NCBI RefSeq assembly: GCF_001927285.1
Contig: NZ_MSIG01000019.1
Span: 1 to 64,000 of the forward strand
DNA from: Mongoliimonas terrestris
Lineage (GTDB): Bacteria > Pseudomonadota > Alphaproteobacteria > Rhizobiales > Pleomorphomonadaceae
Reading direction: 5' to 3'
Length of the DNA stretch: 64,000 nt
The notes under the pieces were generated by a model, which searched no databases, was not told the DNA's origin, and saw only the letters and a program-made list of their open reading frames with translations. How positions within the stretch are numbered: position 1 is the stretch's first letter; each line of letters starts with the position of its first letter. The position numbers were made by a program, and so were the translations under genes. Below, piece by piece: positions 25,552-34,317 of this stretch.

Positions 25552-25913
25552 TCACTGTCAGGACGACGCCACCTATTGCACAGCGGACTTAATGCAAGGT
25601 TCAGCCGGATAGGGGTTTGAAATAAGTAGAACTACGAAAAAGCGGACGATCGAAGCGCCAAGGGGTCCGTCCGCCGGTCCCGCCGCGGGTCTACGGTTTC
25701 GCCCGGTGTCGGTCGGCTCCAGGTCTCTTTTCGGCTGATCCATGTCGACACGGCGGCAATATGCGTTAAACTATGTGAATGGCTCGAAGAGCCGGGCGCT
25801 CTCGTCAGGTCTCCGGTCGTGTCGCGTCGAGGAGCTTGGTCCCATCCAGATCATTGCCCGACCCGTAATGCTGATTGGCCAGCGGGCCGTCTTTCGAAAG
25901 GGGAGGATAGACG
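25552..25913. other. Intergenic region upstream of the TadG-like gene
   Basis: This stretch separates the TadG-like gene (minus) from a short plus-strand gene. It contains AT-richer patches (25610-25640, 25755-25780) suitable for promoters in either direction. No reading frame with family features, structured RNA or repeat was recognised. Confidence 0.4.
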
Positions 25914-26111
25914 ATGGAGACACAGCGGATCATCGAAGCCGAGGCTCGGCGGATTGCCGCAATGAACATCGCCCGTACTCTGCAGCCGGGCGAAAGCCTG
26001 GAAGACCTGGTCGAGCGGCTGTGGCCCGTCTACGCGGCGGACCTGGCCGAGGGGGTGATCGACCGCGAAGGCCTTCGCGTCGCCTACGCGGAGAAGAGCA
26101 CCGCGGCCTGA
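25914..26111 (+). CDS. Small hypothetical protein
   Basis: A 65-residue, mostly helical and acidic protein (METQRIIEAEARRIAAMNIA, then LEDLVERLWPVYAADLAEGV). It has no signal peptide, membrane helix or cysteine. A strong GGGGAGGA ribosome site eight bases before the ATG makes expression likely. No family was recognised. It is followed by a hairpin that could end its transcript, so it appears to be a single-gene unit. Confidence 0.6.
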   Translation: METQRIIEAEARRIAAMNIARTLQPGESLEDLVERLWPVYAADLAEGVIDREGLRVAYAEKSTAA

Positions 26112-26135
26112 GCCTGGACGCGCAGCATCTCGATC

Positions 26136-26160
26136 GACCGGCCAGGATGGTTGGCCGGTC
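26136..26160. terminator. Hairpin after the small helical protein gene
   Basis: Nine base pairs (arms GACCGGCCA and TGGCCGGTC) around a seven-base loop GGATGGT, between two convergent genes. It has no T tract. Terminator-like. Confidence 0.5.
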
Positions 26161-26226
26161 GTCGCGCCGGGTGATCCGCGTGTTGAAAGGGTGGTGCCGA
26201 GCGTTCGGCGCCTCCCCGTCCGCGTC

Positions 26227-26661
26227 CTAGAGGCGGCACCGGCGGCGGACGCCGTCGAACCCGACGTAGCTGTCGGTCGCGATGTCGTAGGAGCGATAGG
26301 CGGCCGTGCACGCGGCCACGTGGTCGGCGCCGGTGGTCGCGGCCGGGCGGGCCTGCACGGCGCGCTGGCGGAAGCCGAACAGGGCGGCGGTCTGGCGGTC
26401 GCCGTCGAGGCGTCGATCGCGCAGCCAGGAGCGATAGCGCTCCTCGCTCCAGCGCGTCCGGTTCGCCTCCCAGTCGTCGCAATCCCGATCGAGCGGATAG
26501 CGATCGCAGAAGTCGGCGATGTAGCGGTCACGCGCGCTCAGCGGTGCCTCGGGCACGAGGGCGACGGGACGGGGCGCGGTGGCCAGCGGTATGGCGGGGA
26601 GCGGCACGCAACCAGGACCGACGGCCAGGGCCGCCACGACGACGTACATCCACTTCACCAT
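26227..26661 (-). CDS. BA14K-like secreted protein
   Basis: A 144-residue exported protein. The hydrophobic N-terminus MVKWMYVVVAALAVGPGC is a signal peptide, and Cys18 could be a lipidation site although the preceding GPG is a poor lipobox. The C-terminal block HVAACTAAYRSYDIATDSYV followed by GFDGVRRRC matches the BA14K family, named for a Brucella immunoreactive 14-kDa protein with lectin-like properties. A central charged segment (DRYIADFCDRYPLDRDCDDW) supplies two more cysteines. GGGAGA stands seven bases before the ATG. The role is unknown. Confidence 0.8.
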   Translation of the reverse strand: MVKWMYVVVAALAVGPGCVPLPAIPLATAPRPVALVPEAPLSARDRYIADFCDRYPLDRDCDDWEANRTRWSEERYRSWLRDRRLDGDRQTAALFGFRQRAVQARPAATTGADHVAACTAAYRSYDIATDSYVGFDGVRRRCRL

Positions 26662-26883
26662 GTCGGTCTCCCGCCGGAGGCGCCTGCCGCGCCACGTTCC
26701 GTTCTCCCGCACGCCGTCCCAGTTTGGCGCAGCCGTGCCCGAAGGCAACCCCGCTTGGGCCGAATGGGATCCGCCATTGGGGTAAACTGATAGCGAGAAT
26801 TGAGAAAGGCACGCGTTTCCAGCCGCACTGGAACGAAGCGGCGCGGGGGTCCGTTGTCGACGGCAACCACCAGTGAGGTCATC

Positions 26884-27273
26884 ATGAACATCGGCCGTGC
26901 CACCGCCGCCGTCGTCGGCGCATTCCTTCTGGGAGGTTGCGTCTCCCAGAGCCTCACCGGCCGGCAGGTCATCGCGGTCACCGTCGCGCCGGACCGAGCG
27001 GTCTGCGACGTGGCCCGGACCGATGGCTGGCGCTACGGCCGCTACCAGGGGCCGGCGTTCGATCTCGACGTGCGCAAGAACGGCAAGCCGCTGGAGATCA
27101 CCTGTCAGGCGCGGGGCTACAACCCGGCGACCGTGACGCTGGAGCCGAGCGTGAACCGGCTGGTCGCCGCCGGGTCGGTGCTTTCCGTCACCACGTTCGC
27201 CTTCGGATCGACCAACGGCAATCTCTGGCTCTACCCGGAAACCGCGTCGATCGCCCTGACCCGCTCCCGCTGA
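26884..27273 (+). CDS. Putative lipoprotein
   Basis: A 129-residue protein with a clear lipoprotein signal: MNIGRATAAVVGAFLLGGC, with lipobox LLGGC and acylated Cys19. The mature part is short and beta-rich (FDLDVRKNGKPLEITCQARG, YNPATVTLEPS), resembling PEGA-like or carbohydrate-binding-like surface-exposed folds, and it has two cysteines that could pair. GTGAGG is seven bases before the ATG. It is convergent with tonB. The function is not recognised; an envelope role is inferred from the lipobox. Confidence 0.75.
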   Translation: MNIGRATAAVVGAFLLGGCVSQSLTGRQVIAVTVAPDRAVCDVARTDGWRYGRYQGPAFDLDVRKNGKPLEITCQARGYNPATVTLEPSVNRLVAAGSVLSVTTFAFGSTNGNLWLYPETASIALTRSR

Positions 27274-27310
27274 TCGCACGCGCGGCTGCCGGTCGACCGC
27301 CGGCCGCGCC

Positions 27311-28321
27311 TCATCGGTCGAAGCGCACGGGCAGACTCATGCTGAGGCTGGACCGGCCCACGGCCGAGGGGATCGCCGGCAACGGGGACGCGCGCTGGAC
27401 CATGGCGACGGCGGCTATGTCGAGCGCCGGGTCGCCGGAACTGCGGGCAACGGAGACACCGCTCACGCCCCCATCCGCCGACACGGTGAAGCGCACGGTG
27501 ACGCGGGCGCCGGCCGCGGCCGAGACCGACACCGTTCGGCGCTGGCGCATGATCCGCGCCCGCACGTCGGCGCCGTAGGCCGCGAGGGCATCCGGGTCGG
27601 GGCGGCCCGATCCGGAGGCGCGCTGGCCTTCGACGGCGGTGCGCGACGGCGCCGGGGCGGCCGTCTCCACCCGGCGCGGCTTGTCCGCCACCTTGGCCGC
27701 CGGCCGCGGCCGCACCCGCCGGACGGGCTTTGCCTTGGGGGCGACGGGCGGCGCGGGCGCAACTGCCTCGGTCCCCACCGCTTCGGCCACCTCGGCTTCG
27801 GCGACCTCCGAGGGAGGCGCTTCGACCAACTCCGTCGGGACGTCGGCCGGCGTGTCTTCGACCGCCTCGGCCGGACTTTCCTCCGCAGCCTCGGCCGTCG
27901 CGGTCTCGCTCGGCTCCAGGTCCACCGCGTCGGTGGCGGTCTCGGCCGCGACCGTGGTCTCCACCGGCGCCGTTTCCACCGTCTCCGGCAGGGCTTCGGC
28001 CATGGTCTCCACGGGCACCGTGGTGGGTTCGACAGGATCGATAGCCTCGGTCGGGATCTCCGTCGGCTCCTCCGCGTCGACGCCCTCGGCGGCGATGCTC
28101 TCCACGCTTTCGGCCGGCGGCAGAGCGAGATCCGGCGGAAGGTCGATCATGACCGCGGCTTCGGGCGCCTGCACGGACGGCCCGTCGGGCGCCGATGCGA
28201 GCAGCGACAGGGCGCCCGCGCCATGAAGGGCGGCCACCAGCGTGAAGGCGCCGATCCAACGCACGGCGCCCGGTCCGGACCGGGCGGATCCGTCGAACGG
28301 CCCCGTGGAGACCGCCGTCAC
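27311..28321 (-). CDS. tonB: TonB energy-transduction protein
   Basis: A 336-residue TonB-type protein. An N-terminal membrane anchor (about residues 22-45, WIGAFTLVAALHGAGALSLL) is followed by a long periplasmic spacer rich in Glu, Ala, Pro and Val (residues about 55-210). The C-terminal TonB domain includes YGADVRARIMRQRR, VTVRFTVSADGGVSGVSVAR and SSGDPALDIAA. It carries proton-motive energy from ExbBD to outer-membrane receptors for siderophores or other large ligands. The start is GTG, overlapping the exbD stop as GTGA. No TonB-dependent receptor gene is in the window. Confidence 0.94.
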   Translation of the reverse strand: MTAVSTGPFDGSARSGPGAVRWIGAFTLVAALHGAGALSLLASAPDGPSVQAPEAAVMIDLPPDLALPPAESVESIAAEGVDAEEPTEIPTEAIDPVEPTTVPVETMAEALPETVETAPVETTVAAETATDAVDLEPSETATAEAAEESPAEAVEDTPADVPTELVEAPPSEVAEAEVAEAVGTEAVAPAPPVAPKAKPVRRVRPRPAAKVADKPRRVETAAPAPSRTAVEGQRASGSGRPDPDALAAYGADVRARIMRQRRTVSVSAAAGARVTVRFTVSADGGVSGVSVARSSGDPALDIAAVAMVQRASPLPAIPSAVGRSSLSMSLPVRFDR

Positions 28322-28758
28322 GGCAGCGCTCCGATGCCGGAGCCCGGCGCCGTCTCAAGGCCGACAAGGGCTATCTTGAGGTAGCCGGCGGCGCGCAACG
28401 CGTTCATGACGCCGGTGAGGTCGCCATAGAAGACGGTCTTGTCGGCGCGCAGGAAGATCCGCTCCTCGCGGTTGCCGCCCGTCCTTGCGTCGAGCGTGGT
28501 CGCGAGCGCCTCGCGGGCGACGGGGTCGTTGCCGAGGGCGAGCGACAGGTCCGCCTTGACGGTGAGGTAGACCGGTGCCTGCGGGCGCTGGGCCGCCTGG
28601 GCGGTGGAGCCGGGCAGGTCCACAGGTACGTCGACCGTGGCCAGCGGCGCCGCCACCATGAAGATGATGAGGAGCACGAGGATCACGTCGATGAAGGGTG
28701 TGACGTTGATCTCGTAGGTTTCGACGAGATCCTCGCCGTCGTCCAGGTTGCCGGCCAT
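28318..28758 (-). CDS. exbD: ExbD biopolymer transport protein
   Basis: A 146-residue inner-membrane protein with the family motif EINVTPFIDVILVLLIIFMV. That motif contains the membrane aspartate (D of FIDV) that couples proton flow to TonB, followed by a periplasmic domain ending in LRAAGYLKIALVGLE. It starts four bases after the exbB stop and overlaps tonB, so exbB-exbD-tonB form one transcript. Confidence 0.96.
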   Translation of the reverse strand: MAGNLDDGEDLVETYEINVTPFIDVILVLLIIFMVAAPLATVDVPVDLPGSTAQAAQRPQAPVYLTVKADLSLALGNDPVAREALATTLDARTGGNREERIFLRADKTVFYGDLTGVMNALRAAGYLKIALVGLETAPGSGIGALP

Positions 28759-28762
28759 CGGA

Positions 28763-29704
28763 TCACTCCGCCGCGCGGACGCGCCGCAGCGGCTGCCGGT
28801 CGAGGTCGCGCGAGACGAGCCGCTGCACCTCCGCCGCCGCGTCGGCAAGGCCCGCGCGGTAGCCGGCGATCGCGCGGGCGAAGGCGTTGTAGATCACCAC
28901 CGCCGGAATCGCTGCCACCAGGCCGATGGCGGTCGCAAGCAGCGCCTCGGCGATGCCGGGCGCCACCACCGCGAGGTTGGTGGTCTGCGCCTTGGAGATG
29001 CCCACGAAGGCATTCATGATGCCCCACACGGTGCCGAACAGGCCGACGAACGGGGCCGTGGAGCCGATGGTGGCGAGGATGCCGGTGCCGCCCATCATCC
29101 GCCGTCCGGCGCCCGCCTGGATGCGATCGAGGCGGGAGGCCACGCGCTCCTTGAGGCCGGCGTTGCTGGTGTCCTCCGACGCCCGGACCTCGGCGGCGGC
29201 GGCACGGACGAACCGCGACGCCGGACTGCCGTCGAAGCCGCCGGCCTCCAGCGCGTCGGCGAGCGTTCCGGCCCGGCCGAGGCGGGCGGCCGCCCGCGCG
29301 AGCCGGCGCTTCGCCGCCATGAGTTCGAGCGCCTTCACCAGCCCGACCGTCCAAGTCAGCACGGATGCCAGCACCAGGCCGACCATCACGGACTTCACCA
29401 CCCAGTCCGCGGCCATGAACATCCCGAAGGGGGAGAGGTCGTGCGGGAGCGTGGCGGTGGCCATGGGGGCGCCAGGGGCTTCGGATCCGTCGCCGAGGAC
29501 CGGATCCGGCGCGGGCGCGGCCGGGGTGGCGGTCGGCCCCGCCGCCGCAGGGGCGGCTGCCGATGCGGCGGGCCGGTCCATGCGCGGCAGGGTGTCGGTG
29601 GGGGCGGGCGCGGCCGTTGCGGGCGCATCCACCGTCTGCGCCGCGGCAAGCACAGGCGCCAGCGAAAGGACGGCGGCGATGAGGACGGCGCGAAGGTGCG
29701 GCAT
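28763..29704 (-). CDS. exbB: ExbB proton-channel protein (tonB-system)
   Basis: A 313-residue ExbB. A cleavable signal (LRAVLIAAVLSLAPVLAAAQ) and an Ala/Pro-rich periplasmic segment of about 90 residues precede three membrane helices. The MotA/TolQ/ExbB core spans residues 110-290: VKSVMVGLVLASVLTW, then GSTAPFVGLFGTVWGIMNAF and LLATAIGLVAAIPAVVIYNA. The N-terminal signal plus spacer is the alphaproteobacterial ExbB form. The ATG at 29704 is chosen because the signal peptide begins there. It forms the motor complex with ExbD. Confidence 0.95.
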   Translation of the reverse strand: MPHLRAVLIAAVLSLAPVLAAAQTVDAPATAAPAPTDTLPRMDRPAASAAAPAAAGPTATPAAPAPDPVLGDGSEAPGAPMATATLPHDLSPFGMFMAADWVVKSVMVGLVLASVLTWTVGLVKALELMAAKRRLARAAARLGRAGTLADALEAGGFDGSPASRFVRAAAAEVRASEDTSNAGLKERVASRLDRIQAGAGRRMMGGTGILATIGSTAPFVGLFGTVWGIMNAFVGISKAQTTNLAVVAPGIAEALLATAIGLVAAIPAVVIYNAFARAIAGYRAGLADAAAEVQRLVSRDLDRQPLRRVRAAE

Positions 29705-29727
29705 GGGCCTTGGTCCTCTCACGGCGG

Positions 29728-30162
29728 TCACTTGACGAAGCGCGCGGCGGCGCGCGACGATGGCTCGATCCGCTCCACGCATCCGGCGACCGGGCCGGCG
29801 GGGGAGGCGCAGGCGACCACGTCATTCACCAGCACCCGGTCGATGGCGGTGCAGGAAAGGCCGCCGATCGGGAAGGTCTTCACCACGGTCTTGCGGCCGG
29901 GCAGCGGGCCGAACTCGGCCGCCAGCCGCTTGGCCACCACGCCGTCGCCGCCGAACACCACCAGATCGAGCTTCAGGCTCTCCAGCCGGTCGCTGCCGGC
30001 GTTCTCGGTCACCACCGTCGCCCGGCAGTCCGCGCCCGCTTCCTCCAACTTGTTGAGTTCCACCCGCAGGGGCGCGGTCTCCTGCGCGGCGGCGGGACCG
30101 CCGGCCAAGGAAACGGCGAGGAGGAGGAGAGAAGCGGCCATCCGGCCCAGGAACGCGGTCAC
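29728..30162 (-). CDS. Conserved periplasmic protein of the tonB cluster
   Basis: A 144-residue protein. The signal peptide (MAASLLLLAVSLAGGPAAAQ after a few residues) precedes a small mature domain: PLRVELNKLEEAGADCRATV, KLDLVVFGGDGVVAKRLAAE, and a C-terminal pair of cysteines in VVACASPAGPVAGC. Similar small proteins accompany tonB-exbBD genes in other alphaproteobacteria, without a known function. The start is read as GTG at 30162 because AAGGGG lies eight bases upstream. The iron-box-like palindrome lies 27-45 bases upstream, so this gene is probably the first of the operon. Confidence 0.75.
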   Translation of the reverse strand: MTAFLGRMAASLLLLAVSLAGGPAAAQETAPLRVELNKLEEAGADCRATVVTENAGSDRLESLKLDLVVFGGDGVVAKRLAAEFGPLPGRKTVVKTFPIGGLSCTAIDRVLVNDVVACASPAGPVAGCVERIEPSSRAAARFVK

Positions 30163-30188
30163 GATGGACACCCCTTCTGGCAAGAAAA

Positions 30189-30207
30189 CATGAGTTTCTT
30201 ACTCATG
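30189..30207. promoter_or_regulatory. Candidate RirA/iron-responsive operator (TGA-N9-TCA palindrome)
   Basis: A perfect inverted repeat with arms CATGAGT and ACTCATG around TTCTT. It contains TGA, nine bases, then TCA, the core of the IRO box bound by RirA in Rhizobiales. It lies 27-45 bases before the start of the conserved gene that leads the exbB-exbD-tonB transcript, and downstream of the FhuF-like gene. The palindrome is seen directly; the assignment to RirA is by consensus and by the iron-uptake context. Confidence 0.6.
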
Positions 30208-30260
30208 AATTCGGACGGGCGCAATCGCTGATGTGCCGGACTGCCCGGCGAGGGCTGCCG

Positions 30261-31115
30261 TCAACGGTGGATCAGGGCCTCAGCGAGGCGGGCGCGCCGT
30301 TCTTCGGGGCGGAGCAGCACGCAGGTGGCGCAGTGCGTCTCCCCCGGCACCGTGTAGTAGCGGCAGCAGCCGCCGCGGGTGACGAACCAGTCCGCCGCCG
30401 TGGAGCCGTCCGGCCGCTCCGCCGCCACGTGCACGAAGCCGGTCTGCCCGTTGGCGAGCGGCGATCCGGGGTCGCGCAGGATGGCGAGCGCATCGGCCCT
30501 TGCCCGGTCGCCGTCGTCCAGCCCCCGGCAGACCGTCAGAAAGGCGGACGCGATGCAGTCGGCGGCGATGCGCCGCAACGCGCCCCGACCGAGCAGGCTT
30601 GCCCGGGTCATCGTCTCCACGAGCGGCCCGTGGATCGCCTCCAGCGATTGGCGAAGCCGGATCAGCCGATCGGGCGATCCGGGCGCGAGCGCCGCGGGCA
30701 TGAGAAGACGCACGTGGAAGCGGGCCGCGAGCCCGGTCTCCCCGCCCATCGCCCAGGCGAAGCGTTCCCGCCGGATCGCCACCGCCGCGGGGGTGACCGC
30801 CAGGGTCTCGCCGGCAAGATGGAGGGCCACCAGGGCGAGGCAGAGGCTGTAGCTCATCCGGCCCATCAGAAAGGCCGCGGACGCCCGGCTGTTCAGGCCG
30901 GGCGTGAACACGGGCTCGTCGGCGAGCCAGGCGGCGACGGACGCGTCGTCGAGGGCGTCGAGCGCGACGTGGTCCTCGTCCGCCGCGCCGGCAGTGAGGC
31001 GCACATCGCCCGAGGCGGTGCCGAGCCGTTGGATGATCGCCAAGAGCCGATCGGCCGGATCGAGGTCCGCGTCCTGTACCGGCAGGCGGTCGGGGGGCGT
31101 CGAGAGCGCCGTCAT
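30261..31115 (-). CDS. FhuF-like siderophore-iron reductase
   Basis: A 284-residue protein whose C-terminus carries the FhuF-type iron-sulfur motif: two adjacent cysteines, ten residues, cysteine, two residues, cysteine (GGCCRYYTVP, then HCATC). FhuF proteins reduce ferric iron in imported hydroxamate siderophores in the cytoplasm. Earlier segments (NSRASAAFLMGRMSYSLCLA and the acidic N-terminus) fit the family, which diverges quickly. The ATG at 31115 was chosen; an in-frame start 78 bases upstream gives an unlikely leader. It lies on the same strand and just upstream of the tonB unit, consistent with siderophore use. Confidence 0.82.
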   Translation of the reverse strand: MTALSTPPDRLPVQDADLDPADRLLAIIQRLGTASGDVRLTAGAADEDHVALDALDDASVAAWLADEPVFTPGLNSRASAAFLMGRMSYSLCLALVALHLAGETLAVTPAAVAIRRERFAWAMGGETGLAARFHVRLLMPAALAPGSPDRLIRLRQSLEAIHGPLVETMTRASLLGRGALRRIAADCIASAFLTVCRGLDDGDRARADALAILRDPGSPLANGQTGFVHVAAERPDGSTAADWFVTRGGCCRYYTVPGETHCATCVLLRPEERRARLAEALIHR

Positions 31116-31318
31116 CGGTCGGTCAGAGCGGAGAGGCAAGACGCACGGCGGGACCGAGCACAGTGACCGCCTTGCTGGGGGGATCGTCGGCACGAACGGC
31201 TCGGGGTGTCAGAGGGGTGCGCGCCAAGGTCATTCCAGGTCCGCAAGGGGCGTCACACCCTGATAAATCAAAGATGAACCCGTTCGTCAAGTTTTAAGCC
31301 GATCCCTCCCCGGGACCG

Positions 31319-33082
31319 TCAGATCGGCCAGACCAGGGCGATCAGCGGCACGCCGACGATCAGGACAAGCAGCGAAAGCGGCAGTCCGAGGCGCCAGTAG
31401 TCGCCGAAGCGATACCCGCCGGGGCCGAGCACCAGCATATTGCACTGGTGCCCGATCGGGGTGAGGAAATCGCAGGCCGCGCCGACGGCCACCGCCATCA
31501 GGAAGGGCTCCGGCCGATAGCCGAGGTTGATGGCGAGGCTGGCGGCGATCGGCCCGGCGACGAGCACCGTGGCGGCGTTGTTGAGGAAGGGCGTGACCGC
31601 CATGGCAACCGCCATGATCAGCGCGATGGCGCCGATCGGCGGCAGGTTGGCTGTCCCGACCGACAGCCAGCCGGAGAGGAGGTCGGTGACGCCGGTGGTC
31701 CGAAGGGCGTCCGACACCGGGATGAGGCAGGCGAGGGTGATCAGCACCGGCCCGTCGAGGGCGCCGTAGGCATCGCGCAAGCTGATGCATCGGAGCGCGA
31801 TGACGAGCACCGCTGCGCCGAAGAAGGCCGTGGTCACCGGCAGCACCTGGGCGGCCATCAGGAGCATGGCGGCGCCAAGGATGGCCGCCGGCAGCCAGCC
31901 CTTGCGGCTGCGGCCGATAGTGATGGTGCGCTCGGCAAGCGGCAGGCAGCCGAGGTCGGAGAGGATGTCCGGCAGGAGCTTCAGATTGCCTTGCAGCACC
32001 ACCACGTCGCCCGGCTTGAAGCGCAGGGTCTTCAGCCGCTGGTTCACCCGCGCGCCGGAGCGGCTGACGGCAAGGAGGTTCACCTGGAAACGATCGTAGA
32101 GGCGTAGCTTCTCCGGTGACCAGTCGACCATGAAGCTCGACGCCGTCACCACCGCCTCCATCACGCCGATCTCGTCGTCCGGGTCCATCTGGGCGGGGGT
32201 GCTGTCCTGCCGGGTGAGCGAGAGCCCGGTGGCGGCGACGGCGAGTTCCAGGTCGCCGGGGTCGCCCTCCATCAGCAGGTGGTCGCCCGGGTGGAGGATC
32301 TGGGTGGTGGGGTTCTGGAAGCGCTTGTGGGTGGCGCGGATCAGGGTGGTGACGCGCACATCCGCGCGCGAGTCCCGGATCATCTCCTCCACCGATCGGC
32401 CGGCGTAGGGGCTGCCTTCCGGCACCACCGCCTCGGTGGTGTAGTCGCTGATGTTGAAGCTGGTTCCGGCCGCCGCGCCGCGTCGGTCCTTCGGCAGGAG
32501 GCGCCAGCCGAACATCAGGAAGACGAGCCCGAGGAGGGCGAGGGGCAGGCCGACGGGCGCGAAGTCGAACATCCGGAACGGCTCGCCGGTGATGTCCTCG
32601 CGCAGGCGCGACACGATGATGTTGGGCGAGGTGCCGACCAGGGTCACGATGCCGCCGAGGAGCGAGGCGAACGACATCGGCATCAGGAGGTGGGAGACCG
32701 AGGTGCCGGTCTTGCGGGCGACCTGGAAGGCGGGCGGGATCAGCATCGACAACGCGCCGATGTTCTTCACCACGGCGGAGAGCACCATCACGGTGCCGGC
32801 GAGCGCGACGATCTGGGTGGTGACGGTCCCGATATAGGGCGCCACCCGCTTCAGCAGCATCTCCGTGATGCCAGAGCGGGCGATCGCGGCACTCGTCACC
32901 AGGGCGCTCGCCACGATGATGACGATGTCGTCGCCGAAGCCGGAAAAGGCGTCGTTGACCGGAACGATCCCGGTGAGGATGGCCGCCAGAAGGCCCATCA
33001 GCGCCACCACGTCGTGGCGGATCCGCCCCCACACGAAGAGCGCCATCATCACGGCGATGATGGCGATCGCAACCACCTGCAT
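31319..33082 (-). CDS. SLC13/DASS-type transporter with two RCK_C (TrkA-C) domains
   Basis: A 587-residue membrane protein with about eleven hydrophobic segments. Two cytoplasmic TrkA-C domains are inserted in the middle (residues about 190-370, VVPEGSPYAGRSVEEMIRDS and MEAVVTASSFMVDWSPEKLR). The paired family motifs of the SLC13/DASS fold are SFASLLGGIVTLVGTSPNII in the first half and VTPFLNNAATVLVAGPIAAS in the second. Substrates in this architecture include sulfate, dicarboxylates and other anions; the specificity is open. The ATG at 33082 is listed. A TTG three codons upstream has a better-placed GGAG and may be the true start. Confidence 0.9.
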   Translation of the reverse strand: MQVVAIAIIAVMMALFVWGRIRHDVVALMGLLAAILTGIVPVNDAFSGFGDDIVIIVASALVTSAAIARSGITEMLLKRVAPYIGTVTTQIVALAGTVMVLSAVVKNIGALSMLIPPAFQVARKTGTSVSHLLMPMSFASLLGGIVTLVGTSPNIIVSRLREDITGEPFRMFDFAPVGLPLALLGLVFLMFGWRLLPKDRRGAAAGTSFNISDYTTEAVVPEGSPYAGRSVEEMIRDSRADVRVTTLIRATHKRFQNPTTQILHPGDHLLMEGDPGDLELAVAATGLSLTRQDSTPAQMDPDDEIGVMEAVVTASSFMVDWSPEKLRLYDRFQVNLLAVSRSGARVNQRLKTLRFKPGDVVVLQGNLKLLPDILSDLGCLPLAERTITIGRSRKGWLPAAILGAAMLLMAAQVLPVTTAFFGAAVLVIALRCISLRDAYGALDGPVLITLACLIPVSDALRTTGVTDLLSGWLSVGTANLPPIGAIALIMAVAMAVTPFLNNAATVLVAGPIAASLAINLGYRPEPFLMAVAVGAACDFLTPIGHQCNMLVLGPGGYRFGDYWRLGLPLSLLVLIVGVPLIALVWPI

Positions 33083-33252
33083 GAGTGTCAAGTCGGGCCA
33101 ACTCCGTCAGGCCAGGGCATGCGCCCCGGGCGGATCAACCGCGCCGGGCCTGAGAATGCCCCAAGCCCCTGACAAGCGCCATCACCCCGTTGCGGTTCCG
33201 CCGGCCCGCGCCGGCTGGCTTCACCCGGCGTGCCGAAGACCCGGCGTCCCGA

Positions 33253-34317
33253 TCAGATCCAGCCGGCGAGTTCCCGGCGCACCACGGCCTCGATCACGTC
33301 CATGCCGGGCTCGCTGTCGTTGAGGCAGGGGATGTGGGCGAACTTCTCGCCGCCGTTGTGAAGGAAGATCTCGCCGTTCTCCACGGCCAGTTCCTCCAGC
33401 GTCTCCAAGCAGTCGGAGACGAAGCCGGGCGCCACGATGGCCATGCGCTTCACGCCGGACTTGGCGAGCGCCTCGACGGTCTTGTCCGTGTAGGGCTGCA
33501 GCCACTCCTCCGGCCCGAAGCGCGACTGGAAGGTCACGCGCAGCTTCTCCTTCGACCAGCCGAGCCGCTCGCGCAGCAGCCGCGCCGTCTTCATGCAGTG
33601 GCAGTGGTAGGGGTCGCCCTTCATGAAGTAGCTCTTCGGGATGCCGTGGAAGGAGGTCAGCACCACCTCCGGCTCGAAGTCGAGCGTCTTCAGGTGGGTC
33701 TCGATCGAGCGGGCGAGGGCGTCGATGTAGACCGGGTCGTCGTGATAGGGCGGCACCGTGCGCACCGCCGCCTGCCAACGCTCCTTCAGCAGGAACTCGA
33801 ACACCTTGTCGTTGACCGTGGCGGTGGTCGAGGCGGAGTATTGCGGGTAGAGCGGGAAGACCAGGACCCGGTCGCAGCCGGCGTCCTTCAGGGCGCGCAT
33901 GCGCTCGGCGATGGACGGGTTGCCGTAGCGCATGCCCCAGTCGACCATCAGGTTCGGATGAGCCTTAAGCCGGGCGGCGAGCTTGTCGGACTGGCTTCGC
34001 GTGAAGGTGCGCAAGGGGCTCTCGTCGCGCTCCTTGTTCCAGATGCTTTCGTAGTCCTTGCCCTTCTTGCCCGGGCGGGTGTTCAGCACGATGCCGAAGA
34101 GGATCGGGTACCAGACCGCGCGGGGCCACTCGATCACCCGCTTGTCGGTGAGGAATTCCTTCAGGTAGCGCCGCATCGGCCCGTAGCTCGTCCCGTCGGG
34201 CGTGCCGAGATTGACGATGAGAACGCCCACCTTTCCGGTCGCCACGACCGGGTGGTCTGCCGGCAATTGGACCGGGGCCGGAACGGTCGGTGTGGTTCCG
34301 ACGCTGATCATGTCCAT
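33253..34317 (-). CDS. hemH: Ferrochelatase
   Basis: A 354-residue ferrochelatase that inserts ferrous iron into protoporphyrin IX, the last step of protoheme synthesis. Clear motifs: GVLIVNLGTPDGTSYGPMRR, MRYGNPSIAERM, VFPLYPQYSASTTATVND, the active-site histidine in LTSFHGIPKSYFMKGDPY, QSRFGPEEWLQPYTD and APGFVSDCLETLEELAVE. The ATG at 34317 has GGAG eight bases upstream; an in-frame TTG five codons earlier is not needed. There are no C-terminal Fe-S cysteines, as usual for alphaproteobacteria. It is monocistronic. Confidence 0.97.
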   Translation of the reverse strand: MDMISVGTTPTVPAPVQLPADHPVVATGKVGVLIVNLGTPDGTSYGPMRRYLKEFLTDKRVIEWPRAVWYPILFGIVLNTRPGKKGKDYESIWNKERDESPLRTFTRSQSDKLAARLKAHPNLMVDWGMRYGNPSIAERMRALKDAGCDRVLVFPLYPQYSASTTATVNDKVFEFLLKERWQAAVRTVPPYHDDPVYIDALARSIETHLKTLDFEPEVVLTSFHGIPKSYFMKGDPYHCHCMKTARLLRERLGWSKEKLRVTFQSRFGPEEWLQPYTDKTVEALAKSGVKRMAIVAPGFVSDCLETLEELAVENGEIFLHNGGEKFAHIPCLNDSEPGMDVIEAVVRRELAGWI

